This document shows, in pieces, positions 24,659 through 37,195 of a stretch of DNA of 64,000 nucleotides; position 1 is the first letter of the stretch, and each line of letters begins with the position of its first letter. The notes beneath the pieces were generated by a model. It did not search any database and was not told the DNA's origin. It was given only the letters and a program-made list of their open reading frames with translations. The stretch is from Apiospora phragmitis (taxonomy: Eukaryota; Ascomycota; Sordariomycetes; Amphisphaeriales; Apiosporaceae): the NCBI GenBank assembly GCA_038363925.1, contig JAQQWL010000013.1:2976001-3040000 (forward strand), in the 5' to 3' direction. The position numbers were made by a program, and so were the translations under genes.

Positions 24659-25522
24659 CTAGTCATCGTAGAGAACCAAGCATCGGACCTCGATGCTCTG
24701 CCGTGACTCCAGATCTTTGTAAGCTGGATCTTCGACCGCCGAGTGCAGCGCCCGTCGCGCGACGGAGCGGTCCGAGTCGAAGCACTTGATCAGCAGCACC
24801 TCGTTGGGCGAGAGCCCGTGCTTGAAGTACCACCTGTGCGCCGGGTTGTGCCGCACCACCCACTGCTCCCCGTGATAGTCGTCCTCCACCATAATCGCGC
24901 TGACCAGGTCTTCGTCCGGCACCGTGTTCGCGTCCGCGACAGCCACGGGGTCCTTGAGGACGGTCCGGATCGGCCGCCACACGTTGATGATCTGGTACCG
25001 CTTCCCCTGGCGGATCATCTCATCGGCTTCGTCTTGAGGCAGCTCCCACCGCAGTCGCAGCTCCGCTCCGGCGTAGGACTGATCCACGTGCGTCTTGGTC
25101 ACGGGCCCGCGGTTCGCGAGGTTCTGGAGGCCCAGGTGGTGCCACTGTGTCGGCCCCCGCCGCACCTTGTGGTTGAAGATGTGCACACGGCGCGCGCCCG
25201 TCGTCTGCTTCAGCAGCGCGGCGCACTCGGGGTAGTAGTCGTCCCGAATGCGCTGCTCGTCGACGAAGTCTTTTTCGTGGCTCGGGTGCTGCAGGTACTG
25301 GAAGCCTTGGCCGTCCAGGGTGAAGTCGCCCTCGCGGCTGGTCACGTCCGCGACGGTGAAGCGGTGCGGCAGGTGCGGGCGCTCGTTGGTGATCCGGCCC
25401 TTGCCGATGTAGATGGGCGTCGGGCTCGAGCCGTCGTCGGGGTCGTCCCAGTAGTTCAAGATGGCGGAGATGTTGTGCGGCTCGTGCCCATTGGCAACCG
25501 GTGCCGTTGTGATTTTCGTCAT
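24659..25522 (-). CDS. AsaB / GA4-desaturase-like hydroxylase-desaturase, intact
   Basis: A single uninterrupted 287-aa frame from ATG 25522. It resembles the fungal CmcJ/AsaB/GA4-desaturase family: LNYWDDPDDGSSP near the N-terminus, RVHIFNHKVRR, HVDQSYAGA (probable H-x-D iron ligands), YQIINVWRPI, and a C-terminal WYFKHGLSPNEVLLIKCFDS. Members act on secondary metabolites such as aspergillic-acid precursors and gibberellins as oxygen-dependent hydroxylases or desaturases. Length matches the family and there is no intron. It reads in the same direction as the neighbouring 2OG oxygenase 1.1 kb away. Confidence 0.87.
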   Translation of the reverse strand: MTKITTAPVANGHEPHNISAILNYWDDPDDGSSPTPIYIGKGRITNERPHLPHRFTVADVTSREGDFTLDGQGFQYLQHPSHEKDFVDEQRIRDDYYPECAALLKQTTGARRVHIFNHKVRRGPTQWHHLGLQNLANRGPVTKTHVDQSYAGAELRLRWELPQDEADEMIRQGKRYQIINVWRPIRTVLKDPVAVADANTVPDEDLVSAIMVEDDYHGEQWVVRHNPAHRWYFKHGLSPNEVLLIKCFDSDRSVARRALHSAVEDPAYKDLESRQSIEVRCLVLYDD

Positions 25523-26147
25523 TTTGAGTATTTGTCCTGATTTGAAGAACAGACTTTGTTTAGAGGAAGTCGAGTAAACGGCTGTTGTGAGTTTCTGGAG
25601 GCAAGGGAGGGACTTGCCGAAGGATGTGGGGCCCTTGGCTGGGCATTCGGAAGACCCGATTAGGCCTTGTCATCGATTTACCCCTTCCCCGCCTACCCTC
25701 CCGACGGCATATTACCTTTTCAGATTTGAGTTTCATTCGTTCAATATCAGATGAACGGACTCAGGAGTCAGATGAGATGACGTTCGTAATAATGAAAATG
25801 AAATCTCTATGTAACTGTAAATCTTCGTGCTACACTATCATAGATGACGACTCCTTTTCTGCTCATGGTATGCTCAGTGACACTACTACATCTGTGTCTT
25901 TATCTAAATGCATACGGAGTGAGTCCCGCAGTCTCTCATTTCGAGAGAGACAATACCAACGTAGGGAGCCCGATAATGGGATTAATAACGGTCATGTCTA
26001 CATCCGACACGGCTCGCCCAAATCCCAGTCGTCATATCTTAGGCATTCGTATCCTCCCATGATCGAGTCTCCTTATTGAGCCTACTAGCAATACGCTTGC
26101 ATATAAATCCTACTGTTCCCGCCCTCTCGCCTCTCCGGAAATCCTTA
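25523..26147. other. Intergenic stretch, no gene seen
   Basis: Contains a 151-codon open frame (25624-26079) with no recognised domain. I do not support it as a gene. Confidence 0.4.
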
Positions 26148-28077
26148 TCAAACTAGCGTGATTTCCTGGATGTCAACGCCTCGCTCTCGGAGGGCTGTGC
26201 TCGTCATCCTCGGATCGTAATTGATCAGCTCTCCCGTAACTCTGTCCCTGAATCGGCAGCAATGTCTGGGATCAATCCTTTTCCGTATAAAAGGGACCGA
26301 CTCCCACTCCGGCGGCACTGGTATCTTGTCCAACCGGGGGTCGGTTTTCACCCTCGCACGTGTCGCCAAATTCTTGTATACAATACCTTTGTCCCCATAT
26401 CTTCCATACCCATCATACTGTGCGCGCCACCCATCAGGTAGCGGACCAAGCAAGGCCTCACCGTCCATGACGCCATCTAGGTAAACGAGGCCAATCACCT
26501 CGAACGTATTGCCCTTGTCGCCTACAGCACGGATAACTGAGGGGGAAATGGCAGCCAAGTGGTATGAATACGGTATCATCTGCGGCAAATGAATCAATAA
26601 TGTGATCAGAGAATCGCTGAGGAAAGTGTCCAATTTGGACTCTAGCCATGAATTGCTGATAGGGTAGTTAGGGTAAGTGACGAGTAGAGTACTTACCCGG
26701 CTTTACCTCGGACACACTAACACAACCTGGCCGACCTCGTCTTGTCAGAAACAGTTTCGATCCGGGCCAAACGGATTCTCGAATGACTTCGTTAGCTGCC
26801 CGCCATCTGGGATGGCTCTCCTCTGACTCTAGCGTGAATCGTGGATTTTGTAAGACATCGTCTCGGAACCTCCTTCGAGTGGGGGTCGCAAGGGGAGGAG
26901 CCACGAACCGTTCAGCCATGAGACCTTGATTGAACGCGTCAATGTAGCCATCTATACTGATCCGGTATTTGTCAGTACTTGGCATCGTGACCCCCTGAAT
27001 TCCTTGTTCCAGCAATGCCTTGAGCTTCCCAAACGCATCGGCCACACGCCCAATATCCTCGATAATGATGGACGACACGGGTTCATGCAAGACAACTCCT
27101 CGGATATGTAAACAGTCATTATTTTCAACCCCAAAGGACATTTCTGCACAGAACTGCCCCGAGGCTGACACATTTCCATGGCACGTCATCATGCAACCCC
27201 TATCCCGCCAGTCAGGCACCCAACTTGGCCAAGGTTGAAATTTGGTGTCTGTTGCTGCTGAAGGACACCGAGCCAACGGCAAGAGATCACTCCTATTCTG
27301 CAGGGTAGCGTACGTGATGAAAAAGTGTTTGTATACGAGTCGGAAATCGGTACTGTAGTCGACATACAATGCTTCTTGAAGCTCCGGGGTGCCAGGCTGA
27401 GGAGCCCGTAGATGATGTCTCTGGGATCAGAGCAGTGGCGGTTACGAGTAAGGCTGGAGAGTTCGAGATCAAACTGACCCTCAGAAGCAGCACCGCATAG
27501 CCCAGCAAGTGCTCGAATGTGTTCGAGCGCTTTGAAACGGCCGATCTTTGGACATAAACATTTTACGGCATGTCGGAACAACAACCAAGGTATCTTGTGG
27601 GATCCGCATTGCAAAACGGAATCGAGCTTCCCCCTTTGGATTTCTTGAACGACCCAGACCCGCCAGAACCACGGCCTGTCAATCAGACGGATGACTGCTG
27701 TCCAGAAGACGTCGTCGAAAGGCAAGTCCACCTTGAAATAATGCCATGTGGGCTCTGTTGTATCTGGAGAAGGCACAACGCTATATTTGTCGTGCAACAT
27801 GATCTCGGCTTGCTCTCCTATATGGGCCAACCCTTCCAAAGCCTTTCCAGCATTGTCGCGGTCAGGACCAAGCCAAGCGACTACTGTGCGCGCCCGGCTG
27901 TAAATTTGGGCCATATGCCTGACTTGGCGTCCTCGCTCTTCGGGATCATCCTGATTGATGCAGAGTGCGTCTATCCACATGACTCGTGTTTCCTTGGGTA
28001 GACGCAGGTATCGAAGCGCCTCGAAAAGATTTTCTCCAATGTGTAGCATGCCACGCGTGGGTTTGGCACTGGGTAAA

Positions 28078-28108
<31 letters not shown>

Positions 28109-28769
28109 GTGCAGTCACGCCTTCTGAGCTACTGTACACCACCACAGCCGCAGTTCGGCAAGGGGAGCCCCAGGCATATAAAAGTGCATCAAAGGTTGGC
28201 GTGCCCTTGTCGGATGGCACTGGATGCATAGTGATGTCGTATGCAGTCTGGCTTATTTGAGGATTCGGATGTGTCCACGTGGTAGTTCGATCCGGCCTCC
28301 GGAATAGGACTCGACCACGGACAGTCTGGTCTGCATGCCACTTCCGAGGCAGTGTTGCTCTCACATCTTGGATGCTTAAGAGTTTTGGTTTTCTATGTGG
28401 AGGTAGAGGATTGAGGGAGACGCGGTTTAATGCGATCTCGATGGGGCAACCGTTGTTGCCGGGGAGTATGGTCACGAGGCGTATCTCGTTTTTCGACTCC
28501 TCTAAAGGTTGATACACATAGGGTTCTAGATCCTCGAGGCCGAGGCCTGGGCCCGCGTACTGACGCGTTGGTTGACCGTGTGATGCATGGCCATCTTCTT
28601 CCCCACGAGATAGCTTTTTCCGCTTTGTCGTCCTGTCCCAAACCTCATACGGCCCCGCTTTTCTCCCGGAGCTTGCGGTCGAGCTGCGTAGTTTCATGGA
28701 ATACTGGTATTCCGGAATTTTCGATAAATAGAGTAAGTCATCAATCATGGAAACAATGTTACCCCTCAT
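26148..28769 (-). CDS. HET-domain (heterokaryon incompatibility) protein, two frame breaks
   Basis: From ATG 28769. A Pro/Ser-rich leader is followed by the HET domain: FDALLYAWGSP (motif A), VMWIDALCINQDDPEERGRQV (given as its core; motif B), TVVAWLGP, RPWFWRVWVVQEI (motif C), then DPRDIIYGLLSLAP. HET domains drive cell death when unlike fungal strains fuse. An intron at 26580-26696 joins SEVKP to DDTVFIPLGCHFPL. Two single-base breaks occur: one base missing at about 27378 (APRSF-QEALYVDYS expected) and one extra base at 26538 (HFPL-VIRAVGDKG expected). Motifs are complete on both sides of each break. A (GAT)n tract encodes a poly-Ser run before motif B. Confidence 0.85.
28078..28107 (-). 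repeat. (GAT)10 microsatellite coding for poly-Ser
   Basis: Ten perfect GAT units read on the minus strand as a serine run inside the HET protein, between the HET A and B motifs. Confidence 0.9.
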
Positions 28770-29892
28770 CTCTACCTGCCGTTTAATATGACTTTTTTAC
28801 GCACCAGTTCATTGGTGCCTTAGGCCTAGCTATCCCCACCGGCAGCCAGCTGGCTGGCTGCTGCAAAATGCATCATACAGTGGCAAACCCCTATAGTAAA
28901 AAGCAAAGTAAGGGAGAACCAGAGTTGCGAATGGAGTTGGTGTCCCCTTGCCGATGTCTCCTGGCAGACTTTTTCATTCACACGTCTCCCTGCAGAGGCC
29001 GCCCTGCTTTAGTCTCCTTGCATTCGACAAACCTTCAAGACCTCAGTTCTGCCTATCTGGTTGCAGTTCGTGCTAGCGTTCAGGCTACTTTGTTGGGTGA
29101 AGGATTAAAAGGCCTAATTGTGGTTCTTGAGGTACGGGTAAAAAGCGATCTCAGGGACAGGGGTACCGAGGAGGGTACCCAACAATCGCCATTTTCGCAT
29201 GCCGAGGAAGTTGGCATTGCGGATCACCGCTGCAAGCAGCAGCTTCTGCATCTGGTCAGTCTCTCCCTCCCCCACATCCCGCAATGTCAAATATGGGTTG
29301 GGATAATACTGCAGAAGGATATGTCCGTAGAAACCAAGCTTAGATGATTGGCTGGGATATCAACTTCCTTGCATCCCTTTCCCTGAGCAAGACCCCTGAC
29401 ATTCGGATGACCCCGACAAGGGTCTATGTCCGAAACAAGTTCCCGGTAGATCATCCCTAACCATTTCTGGCCATGAGATGACATAGGTCCCGTGCCAAAG
29501 CATCTCAACTTCGACATACATCATGTCGTTGGTTGTCACTTTGTTCTAAATTGGCTATTCTTTAACGTACTAGCTGCCTGATCCTTCCATTTCCTAGATG
29601 CAATGCAAAAAGCAATGACGAACAACCGCAAGATAGATTCGTAATATCTCCAAGATACACAGTTATGAGGAAGAACAGTGCCTGATGTCAGTCTTCAGAT
29701 GCAGGAAAACAGCGGCGAGTCTATTGATACAGTTAAATAGAGTAGTTGGAGTCAATGTAACGGATTGTTCAGCGAGGGGTTAGTCGACTATTGATCGTCG
29801 TGATGCCAAGGCATCACTATTGCCGGATGGATTCTCATGCATTCAATGGGGAGCAGGTAGGTACGCAATAGCCAAGACAATCTAATATGTCG
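28770..29892. other. Intergenic stretch, no gene seen
   Basis: Divergent promoter region between the HET gene and the dioxygenase gene. The longest open frame (28868-29347) has no recognised domain. Confidence 0.45.
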
Positions 29893-29900
29893 TATAAAAG
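29893..29900 (+). promoter_or_regulatory. TATA box of the intradiol dioxygenase gene
   Basis: TATAAAAG lies about 180 bp upstream of the ATG at 30077. Confidence 0.45.
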
Positions 29901-30076
29901 GGACTTCTACCGGCAATTCCAGGATGACCTAACTCTTCAGCCACGAGACCTGGAGCAACTTCTCATCGCAATTCATAACCTCTTCATCTCAGCTGCTCGC
30001 TTTTCCCCCAAGCCTCAAAGGACGAAATTTCCCAACGCTTTGCACCATTCACGCTTCATCCCCACGATCAACCAAG

Positions 30077-31286
30077 ATGCACTTCACAACCGCCCTCCTC
30101 ACCGTCCTGGCCGCGACCCAAGCCCTCGCCCACCCGGGCGACGACGTGCGTGAAGAGGCCCTCGCGCGCCGCGCCTACCTCGAGAACGCCAAGCGCACCG
30201 ACCTGAACCACTGCGCGGCCCAGCTGCGCGCCCGCGGCCACGAGCAGCGCGGTGTCCAGCGCCGCCAGGCCCTGGCCGCCGAGAACGCCAAGCGTGGTAT
30301 CGTCCAGCGCGCGCCCAGCGACATCAACAAGACGCATCTCTCCACGACCGATTTCGACCAGAACACGCCACTTCACGATGTCTTTGCTGTTAATGCTTCG
30401 TGCGTGCTCAGTCCTGAGGTCACTGAAGGTCCCTACTGTAAGTCAATCCTCTGACCAAGTTTGATGTTCCAACCCACACGTACGTGCGCTCTGGTGTACA
30501 TGGCTGATCATGGTTTTGGCAGATGTCGCTGGCGAGTTCGTTCGCAAGGATGTGACTGAGAAGGGCGCCGGCATTCCCCTCTACATTGACATTGATGTTC
30601 TCGACGTTACGACATGTGAGCCTGTGACCGACGTTTGGGTTGAGATCTGGTGTAAGTTTTCATTCATGAGACCAAAAGCTGTTTTTGTCCAGCCAGTTCG
30701 ATTGCTGACTTTTCACTCTTTCTTTCTTCCGCCGCATAGCTTGCAACTCCACCGGTGTCTATTCGGGCGTCGGCACAGGCGCCGAGTTCAAGCCCGCCCC
30801 CGAGAACCTCAACAACACGTTCCTACGGGGCTTCCAGAAGTCCGACGCCGATGGCGCCGTGCAGTTCCTCTCTCCATCTTCCCGGGCCACTACGAGGGCC
30901 GCACGCACCACGTGCACGTCGCGGTGCACCCGGCGGGCACGTCGGAGCCGCGCGCGAACCAGACCATCGCCGACCCCCGGGTCAGCCACCTGGGCCAGAT
31001 GTACTTCGACCAGGACCTGCTGGACCGGGTCGAGACGGTCGAGCCGTACGCCTCGAACCAGGCGGGCTGGACCCGCAACGCGCAGGACTTCCTGCTCATG
31101 CAGGGGCTCGCCACCAGCGACCCGCTCATGCAGTACGTCCAGCTCGGCGAGCGACTCGAGGACGGCGTGCTGGCCTGGCTCAGCTTCGGCATCAACACGA
31201 CGTACTCTAAGGAGGCGTTTGTGGCGGCGACGTACTACGAGACGGGTGGCGAGGCCAACCCGGATATGATGCCCTTTGACAACTAA
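30077..31286 (+). CDS. Secreted intradiol ring-cleavage dioxygenase, one frame break
   Basis: ATG 30077 opens a signal peptide (MHFTTALLTVLAATQALAHP). The intradiol fold follows: CVLSPEVTEGPYY, IPLYIDIDVLDVTTCEPVTDVWVEIW, then FPGHYEGRTHHVHV, which holds the conserved Tyr and His-x-His iron ligands. Introns are 30438-30522 and 30652-30739, with matching phases. The family splits catechol-type rings between the two hydroxyls; secreted fungal members act on lignin- or tannin-derived catechols. An extra CT in the CTCTCTCC run at about 30868-30874 breaks the frame between VQFLS and IFPGHYEG. The rest is complete to DNMMPFDN-type end at 31286. Confidence 0.87.
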
Positions 31287-31882
31287 GGCTGCTGGTGTGA
31301 GAGATGGAGCTTCTGTTTGGCGGTCCTTGGTCGCGGGATGGGTCTCACAAGGTTCACAGTTTTCCATGCGTTTCTTTTTGTTAATCATGAACAATGCCAC
31401 ATACAGGAGGATGGTGGGTATGGATCCTCCTTTTGGCATAGTTTCAAGGATTTCACAGTACTGGAATAGAAGCAATGCATCTTCAAACTTCTCATGTGAC
31501 CTGCTATGCCAGTGATATGTGTAGATTGTTCTTACAATCCATGGTGCTTGATGTGCTCCAGAATCATCACCAATATGTGCCACTCACCAATATTTGTTGA
31601 ATTAAGTAGTATTGAAACTCAATGGCGTGACTCCCTGCACACAATCGGTACAGGATGCTTTTTCTTTGCGCCCACAATCACAAAATGCATTCTTCTGGAT
31701 CCCAGTCTCCCTGCCCTTGAACCCACACTTTGGGCCAGTTACCGGAGTTCCTACTCTAAGCACTTCCCTATGATGGGTCATCGAACCTGATGCCCACACA
31801 GCATACCCCAGTCCCAAGGCCATTTTTAGCCTCTAGAAACAACAAAGCAAGTAAAATAGTATTAATATTTTCTCTTCTCACA
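31287..31882. other. Intergenic, convergent 3' ends
   Basis: Lies between the dioxygenase (plus) and the DUF3176 gene (minus). No gene seen. Confidence 0.5.
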
Positions 31883-34140
31883 TCACCGTAACGGCGACCC
31901 AAACTGCTGCTGGTGCTGTTGGTGCTGCTCCTGTTGTTGCGCCTTCAGCTCCAACCCATGCCCGCTCTCCGCAAAGTTGAGCATGAGCTCTCTGGAAGTC
32001 TGGCGCACATGGCCCTGCCGCGCCGCGAACCGTAACTGCGCCCGGGTCTCGGCGTCGAGCGAGTGCGCCAGCGTCGCGATCACGTCGGCCTTCCAGGGCG
32101 CCAGCCGCAGCGTCCGCGTCTCGCGGATCGACAGCGCCACGAAGGCGAACCCTGCCACCAGCGTGGCCAGGGGCAGGACCACGAAGCCCCATCGCACTCT
32201 CACGTGCAGTGTCCAGGTTTTCTGCGTGCCTAGAACCTGCGTCTGCGGTCGTTGCTCAGCCCTCGTTGTTGTGTCCGGGCTTGACGGTGATGTTGCCGCT
32301 GAGGATGCGTCGCGGGCCCAATTTGTCAGACCTGTGGCAAGTCTCTTCATGGTCGCTGATAGGTCGCTGCTGTTGTAGAAGGCTTGCGAGGCGGAGGTTT
32401 GGAAGAAGCCTTGTTTGGCCTCGTACGGTGGCCAGATCAGCGAGCTGCTCCCACCGAGGAACAGCTCATGACGGATGAAGTAGATCATGCTGCCAACAGC
32501 GTTTTGGGTGATGTTAAATACTTTCGGAACGACGAGATCGGTATCATTCAGATGAGTATCGTCCGCTGGTTCCAGTTGCAGATCTTGGCGAAGCAAGTCG
32601 CCACCATCGTTGTTGTACAGACCGGCCCCGATTTTCTCCCGCAGAACTTCAAACTTGCCACTTTCGGTCTGATCGGCAGGTCCGAAAGACTCTTGGACTC
32701 TTTTCGTTTCCATGTGCGTCTCGTTTTCCTTCAAACCTCCCTCCATAACTAGGGCCTCGAAGCGTTTGATGCAGAAGTACAAGGCGCATTCAGTGGCGGT
32801 CACTTTGGTCTTCGCCCAGCTGGTCTGGTTATTCTCGTACGTACCGGAGGCCCTGATAATGCCTAACGCAGCGACTAATCTGTCGTTGTCTCGATGTGAA
32901 ATGGTATCGCCGGGGCTAGTTGTTGACCCCACAGCCATGTACGCTGAAAGAATATGCCTGTGTAGGCTATCTGCGTTACTCAAGCTTACGTAAGGAAGAG
33001 AGTATTTGGTGTAGTTGTCCGTCAACATGATTGTTGATGGACTTGGCACGGTGCCCGATGTTGCCTCTTCGCTCGCTTTGGCCAAACGATCGGAGACGTC
33101 GTGACAGGAGCTGCACACGCCAAGGCTCAGGAACGGAGGCCATGTGCAGTTTCCGCTGGGGCAGTGGAAATTGACAGCCGAGGGGGCGTCGGTGAAACCA
33201 TTGTAGATGGCTGCCGCCATGTTCAGGTCCGGGATACTGGAGAAATCTTCCAGGGAGAACCGGGTCTTGTTATTATGTGATATCATGCCGTGGGTGGCAG
33301 CATTCGGATTAGGTGTAAATGACCCTGCTTCGAGGCGGCCGCCATAGGGAATAGTAGGCGGCAATAGGTCGTGCGCATCTACCAAGTGCCCCTCGTACGA
33401 AATAGCGCCCTGCAGAAGAGGGTCGAAACCGAGCAGGAGAACGGTCACGAGAGCGCCCAGTGTAGCCCAGTGTCTAGATGCCCCCCTCCCGTCAACGTCG
33501 AAGTTTCAGGCCATTGGGGCGGGCGTGCTCACCTCAGGTTCAGCCAGTACAGCAACTGTATGCTACCCATAGGTCCGCGGCTGGCTTCGTCGAACTTCTT
33601 GAAAGACATGAGATTGTCTGGTCTCCGCCGAAGCCAATTCCACTTTTCCTGGGCGAGGCACGCGCCGATGGCGAAGGCGAGCGCTCCCCGGGTCGTGGCG
33701 CCTAGAACCGCTATCACTAGGCCCAACGGAATCTTGAAAGAATCAAGCGGCCGGCCGTTGGCGTAGACCAAGAGCACAATAATCGCCAGCGCAGATGCTG
33801 TAGCGAGGAAGCCTAGCAGGAGCTCGGCTCTCCAGTTGTAGCGACGCCTTCCTTCCTTGTATTCTTGCGATAAGAGACCTCGTGACTCGATCTTGGGCTC
33901 ATCTTTGCCTTTGAGATAGTCGAATGAGAAGATGGACGATGTAAGAGATGGCGTATTTCGTTTATGGCCTTTTGCTTCACCCGGCACTGGTTTTCTGTAG
34001 TCCTGGAGGGCCGCAGTGGGTAAGGTAGGCGTAGGACATGCAAAGGTTGGCTGTGCGCCATATTGATTTGCCGGCGGTGGCGATGCACCTCCAGTCGCCG
34101 AAAGACACCAGTCTTGGAGCGGTACATTGTGGTATTCCAT
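31883..34140 (-). CDS. DUF3176-family multi-pass membrane protein, intact
   Basis: Two exons (34140-33533 and 33473-31883; 59-bp intron) with agreeing phases, 732 aa. After a Pro-rich N-terminus come membrane segments (AELLLGFLATASALAIIVLLV, GLVIAVLGATTRGALAFAI) and the family signature FDEASRGPMGSIQLL. A third segment follows (LGALVTVLLLGFDPLLQGAI), then a large Cys- and Asn-glycosylation-rich outer domain (CPSGNCTWPPFLSLGVCSSC), a last membrane segment (WGFVVLPLATLVAGFAFVAL) and a Gln-rich tail. The family is widespread in filamentous fungi; its function is unknown. It has no frame break over 2.2 kb, in contrast to most of its neighbours. Confidence 0.9.
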
Positions 34141-35442
34141 GTCCAGGGAAGCTTCATGACAAAACCATGCAACTTGATTACCATGAAGGAATCGTTGGGG
34201 CGTAAGATGGTGCGTAGGACGGACGAGGACTTGCTGTGCCCCAAATACTTTGCGAGGACCCGGTGCCGCCTATGGTATGGCATGCAAGACTGTACTTCCC
34301 GGACGATATGTGCCCAACCCAACGATAGCCAGCAAGGGGAAGCGACGAGTTGGGTATATAACAAGCTCCAACCACCCAACGGCCAGGCACCAACCCTAGT
34401 TGTCCTCGGAGTTATGTGTTAGTCTTGCGGCGGGGCCATCCTCTGTATGGGGTGAGACCATCATAAATGGAACGGACTCAAGACCTGCTCGGTATTGAAT
34501 GGACCAAACCCTTGTAGTATCTTTCCAATAGATGCATTATTATATGCAGTTGGTCGGACAGTACATGAGGGCTGTGCGATGATGTACCCGCAAGACGTGT
34601 GTGTTGGTCCAATCAGAATCGCCGCCAGTCCGAGTGCTGGAAGCGGCACAGTTCGTATCGCCACAAATAGAATAGCTGTGGGCACCCGGCTCCCAACTGG
34701 CCACCTGCTGTTTAGAGTAGCAGATGCTGCTGCCCATGTCCGTCATTATGCCGGAAGACTATGCCAATCTGATCCGAGTCAATCAATGGACAAGTCGCCT
34801 AAGTTTAGCAGCATCCCCAGCAGTCAAGTCACCCGCAGTCCGAGGTCCGCCTGATTCAGAATCGGATTCGCGACTACCCCGGCTCTCTGCAACGGGTCTG
34901 GAATATCCGCGCAATTGGGGGGCCCTGGGTTGGAAAGATGGCCGGCCCCGCGGTTGTATTTCTGGAGACCGCCGTATCAACGCCCAACTCAGCGCTGCGA
35001 TGAAATTGAAAGAGGGTTCGTACCGGTGACACTAACCGAACTCAACCTTAACAATGTCTCCACCTCCCGGTCCGTTATTTTGCCGTGCGACGACGTTCCT
35101 ACAACAACTTACCCGGGAAATACAAGAAAAACATTCAATCCCGTTTTCGAGAAGATAAGACAAGGAGTCGCTGATATTAGTCAATGCATTTCACCGGATA
35201 TCTCCCAGCTTCTTAGGTGCATCCGGCACGATGAACCTGGCCAAACAAGACTCGTATTATACAAAAGCTAACATCTAGAAACATGATCCATTCTGTTTCT
35301 TACTGGCTACAGCAGTGTACTTCGATCATCTACACGACCAGCTGGTTTTAAAGATGATAACGTCTCTCCGTAATGAGTCGAGCACTGCCCAGCAGCGCAA
35401 TAGAACCTAGCTCAATCCATCTTCCTGTTTCATCTGAACATA
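34141..35442. other. Intergenic stretch, no gene seen
   Basis: Presumed promoter of the DUF3176 gene plus unassigned sequence. Open frames of up to 119 codons have no recognisable features. Confidence 0.4.
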
Positions 35443-36443
35443 TCACAGCTCATTTCCAGCAAGAGGTCTCTGCGATTCCGGAGTTGTACCCATCATGGCT
35501 GATCCATTGACAAGAGATTCCGTCTCAGCAACGACCCGAGCTATCATACTCTCTAGATGTTCCTGGGTAAGAGCGAACTTGGACTTCTCCCAGCCAAGCT
35601 CAAATGGCAAGCGCTCGTTTTCTGCCCCAGCATGATTCGTTAGCGTATTGCGGTATTACGTCAGTGGAATTTTGACAGAAAAAGACCTTACCGAAGAAGT
35701 ACTCCACAAACTCCCGGCGCACCGTCCCCGCACCGACATCCCCGAACGCGAGGAGGTAGATGGACGTCTCGGCCGTGCTGGCGGGCGACCCGGACTTGTT
35801 GAGCTCGAAGGCCGGGTTCGTCCGGTTGGCGGTCTGCACGCGCCCGAGCCGGGCCGCTGCCGCCTGCCGCACGTCGATGACTGGGTCCGGCCAGTAGGAC
35901 CGTGTCTCGGCGAAGACGGTGGGGTCGAAGACGTTCTGGTGCGAGCTGAAGAAGGCGTCGGGCCGGCTGTATATTACGGTTAGGGATTGATGTATCCTGG
36001 CCCAGCACATGCTTTGAGTACTGGCTAGGAAAGAAGCTTACCTAAGGCTGGCGTCATGTTCAATGGCATTGTGCTGGCTGAGATGGTGCAGCGAGAGCCG
36101 GGTCGCATTGGCCACCGGCACGGTGCCCAGGCCCGCCTGGAAGAAGAAGTCCGTCAATGGGCGATCAAGATTGACGGCATCTTCCAGTGCATCGAGGATC
36201 GTGTCTTTCTCAATGTCTCGCCCATCGTGCGGCAGGTATCCGTGGTTTGCCAAGGCGTTTAGCAAGGGGCAGGGGCTTCGTGCTGAATTTTCATAGATGA
36301 GTGTCACTGTTTATTCTGCAGGCACATTGGGAGGTGTTACTTACAATCTCCTGGGCCGGATGGCCTCCATACTCTCGATGCGTCCGGATAGCCAAGGCCG
36401 CCCCTGCGAAAGCAGTTGCTGCAACAAAGACTGTTCTCATCAT
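35443..36443 (-). CDS. Heme-thiolate peroxygenase / chloroperoxidase-like (UPO), intact
   Basis: Four exons: 36443-36341, 36282-36042, 35966-35692, 35621-35443, giving 265 aa. Signal peptide MMRTVFVAATAFAGAALAI. The heme-ligating Cys motif is in SPCPLLNALANHGYLP. The distal motif is EHDASLSR, and the C-terminal YLLAFGDVGAG is followed by ENERLPFELGW. Unspecific peroxygenases use H2O2 to oxygenate aromatic and aliphatic compounds outside the cell. Exon 1 has two overlapping donors (GTAAGTAAC); only the second, GTAAC, keeps the frame, giving EIV-TRSPCP. This gene has the short UPO length. Confidence 0.88.
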
Positions 36444-36555
36444 CCTGACTAGCTGTGAATTGGTGGAATTAAAAGAGGTATCAAGTGGTATAGATTTTAA
36501 GTTACTTGTGAAACAATTCCTGATTTCAGAATGTGATACCTGACAAAGCGTTTGC

Positions 36556-36562
36556 TTTTATA
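36556..36562 (-). promoter_or_regulatory. TATA box of the peroxygenase gene
   Basis: Minus strand TATAAAAGC, about 115 bp upstream of the ATG at 36443. Confidence 0.5.
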
Positions 36563-37195
36563 CCAGAAGGTCGACGTTGATTGCCTTGAAATACTGCCTG
36601 GACGAGGCAACCAAACGTATTTCGACAGGGAGCGGGACCAAACCAATTGGATTCAGAAATGCGACTGTAGTGCTGACCCCGACTCGGCGGAGATCCCTGC
36701 CATTTTGATTCTCAATTGACAACTCCTGAGACTCAGGCTCTTGATTGGTCTTGATACTGGGCTGAGTCAGATGAAAATTCAGCCCCCAAGTTGCCTCAGG
36801 CGCTTATGCCTCATGACGTGATTAAGGAACGGCAATCCAAGCCGGCAAGTTCATTCGGGCTCCCCGAAAAGAGAGGGAGGTGGAAAGAGCTGCGCAACGA
36901 TGGACGGATTAATAGTTGTGCACAGTGAGGCTAAGTGCAACTGAATAGCAACCGGCCTTTGAACCCATGTTTCTTCATGTTCGTAGAGCCTTTCGGATGA
37001 CTACGCTCTATGTTCGCAAAATCTGCGGACTTAGGGGTCACGTGAAGATATGCAACCCCTGCCCGCCCATTGGATCGAACCTCCTGCCCACCGAGTTCCA
37101 AGCCGTCTGACATCTGGTCACTGCCTCATACCAAGACAGCCAAGACAGCCAAGACCTGACCTGAAAGGTCAATCCCGTCCGTACACCTTACAGAT
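36563..37195. other. Intergenic stretch, no gene seen
   Basis: Shared upstream region of the minus-strand peroxygenase and the plus-strand regulator remnant. Confidence 0.45.

Noticed and set aside
36283..36345. Frame error in the peroxygenase exon 1/2 junction
   Set aside because: The overlapping donor GTAAC, four bases further on, restores the phase.
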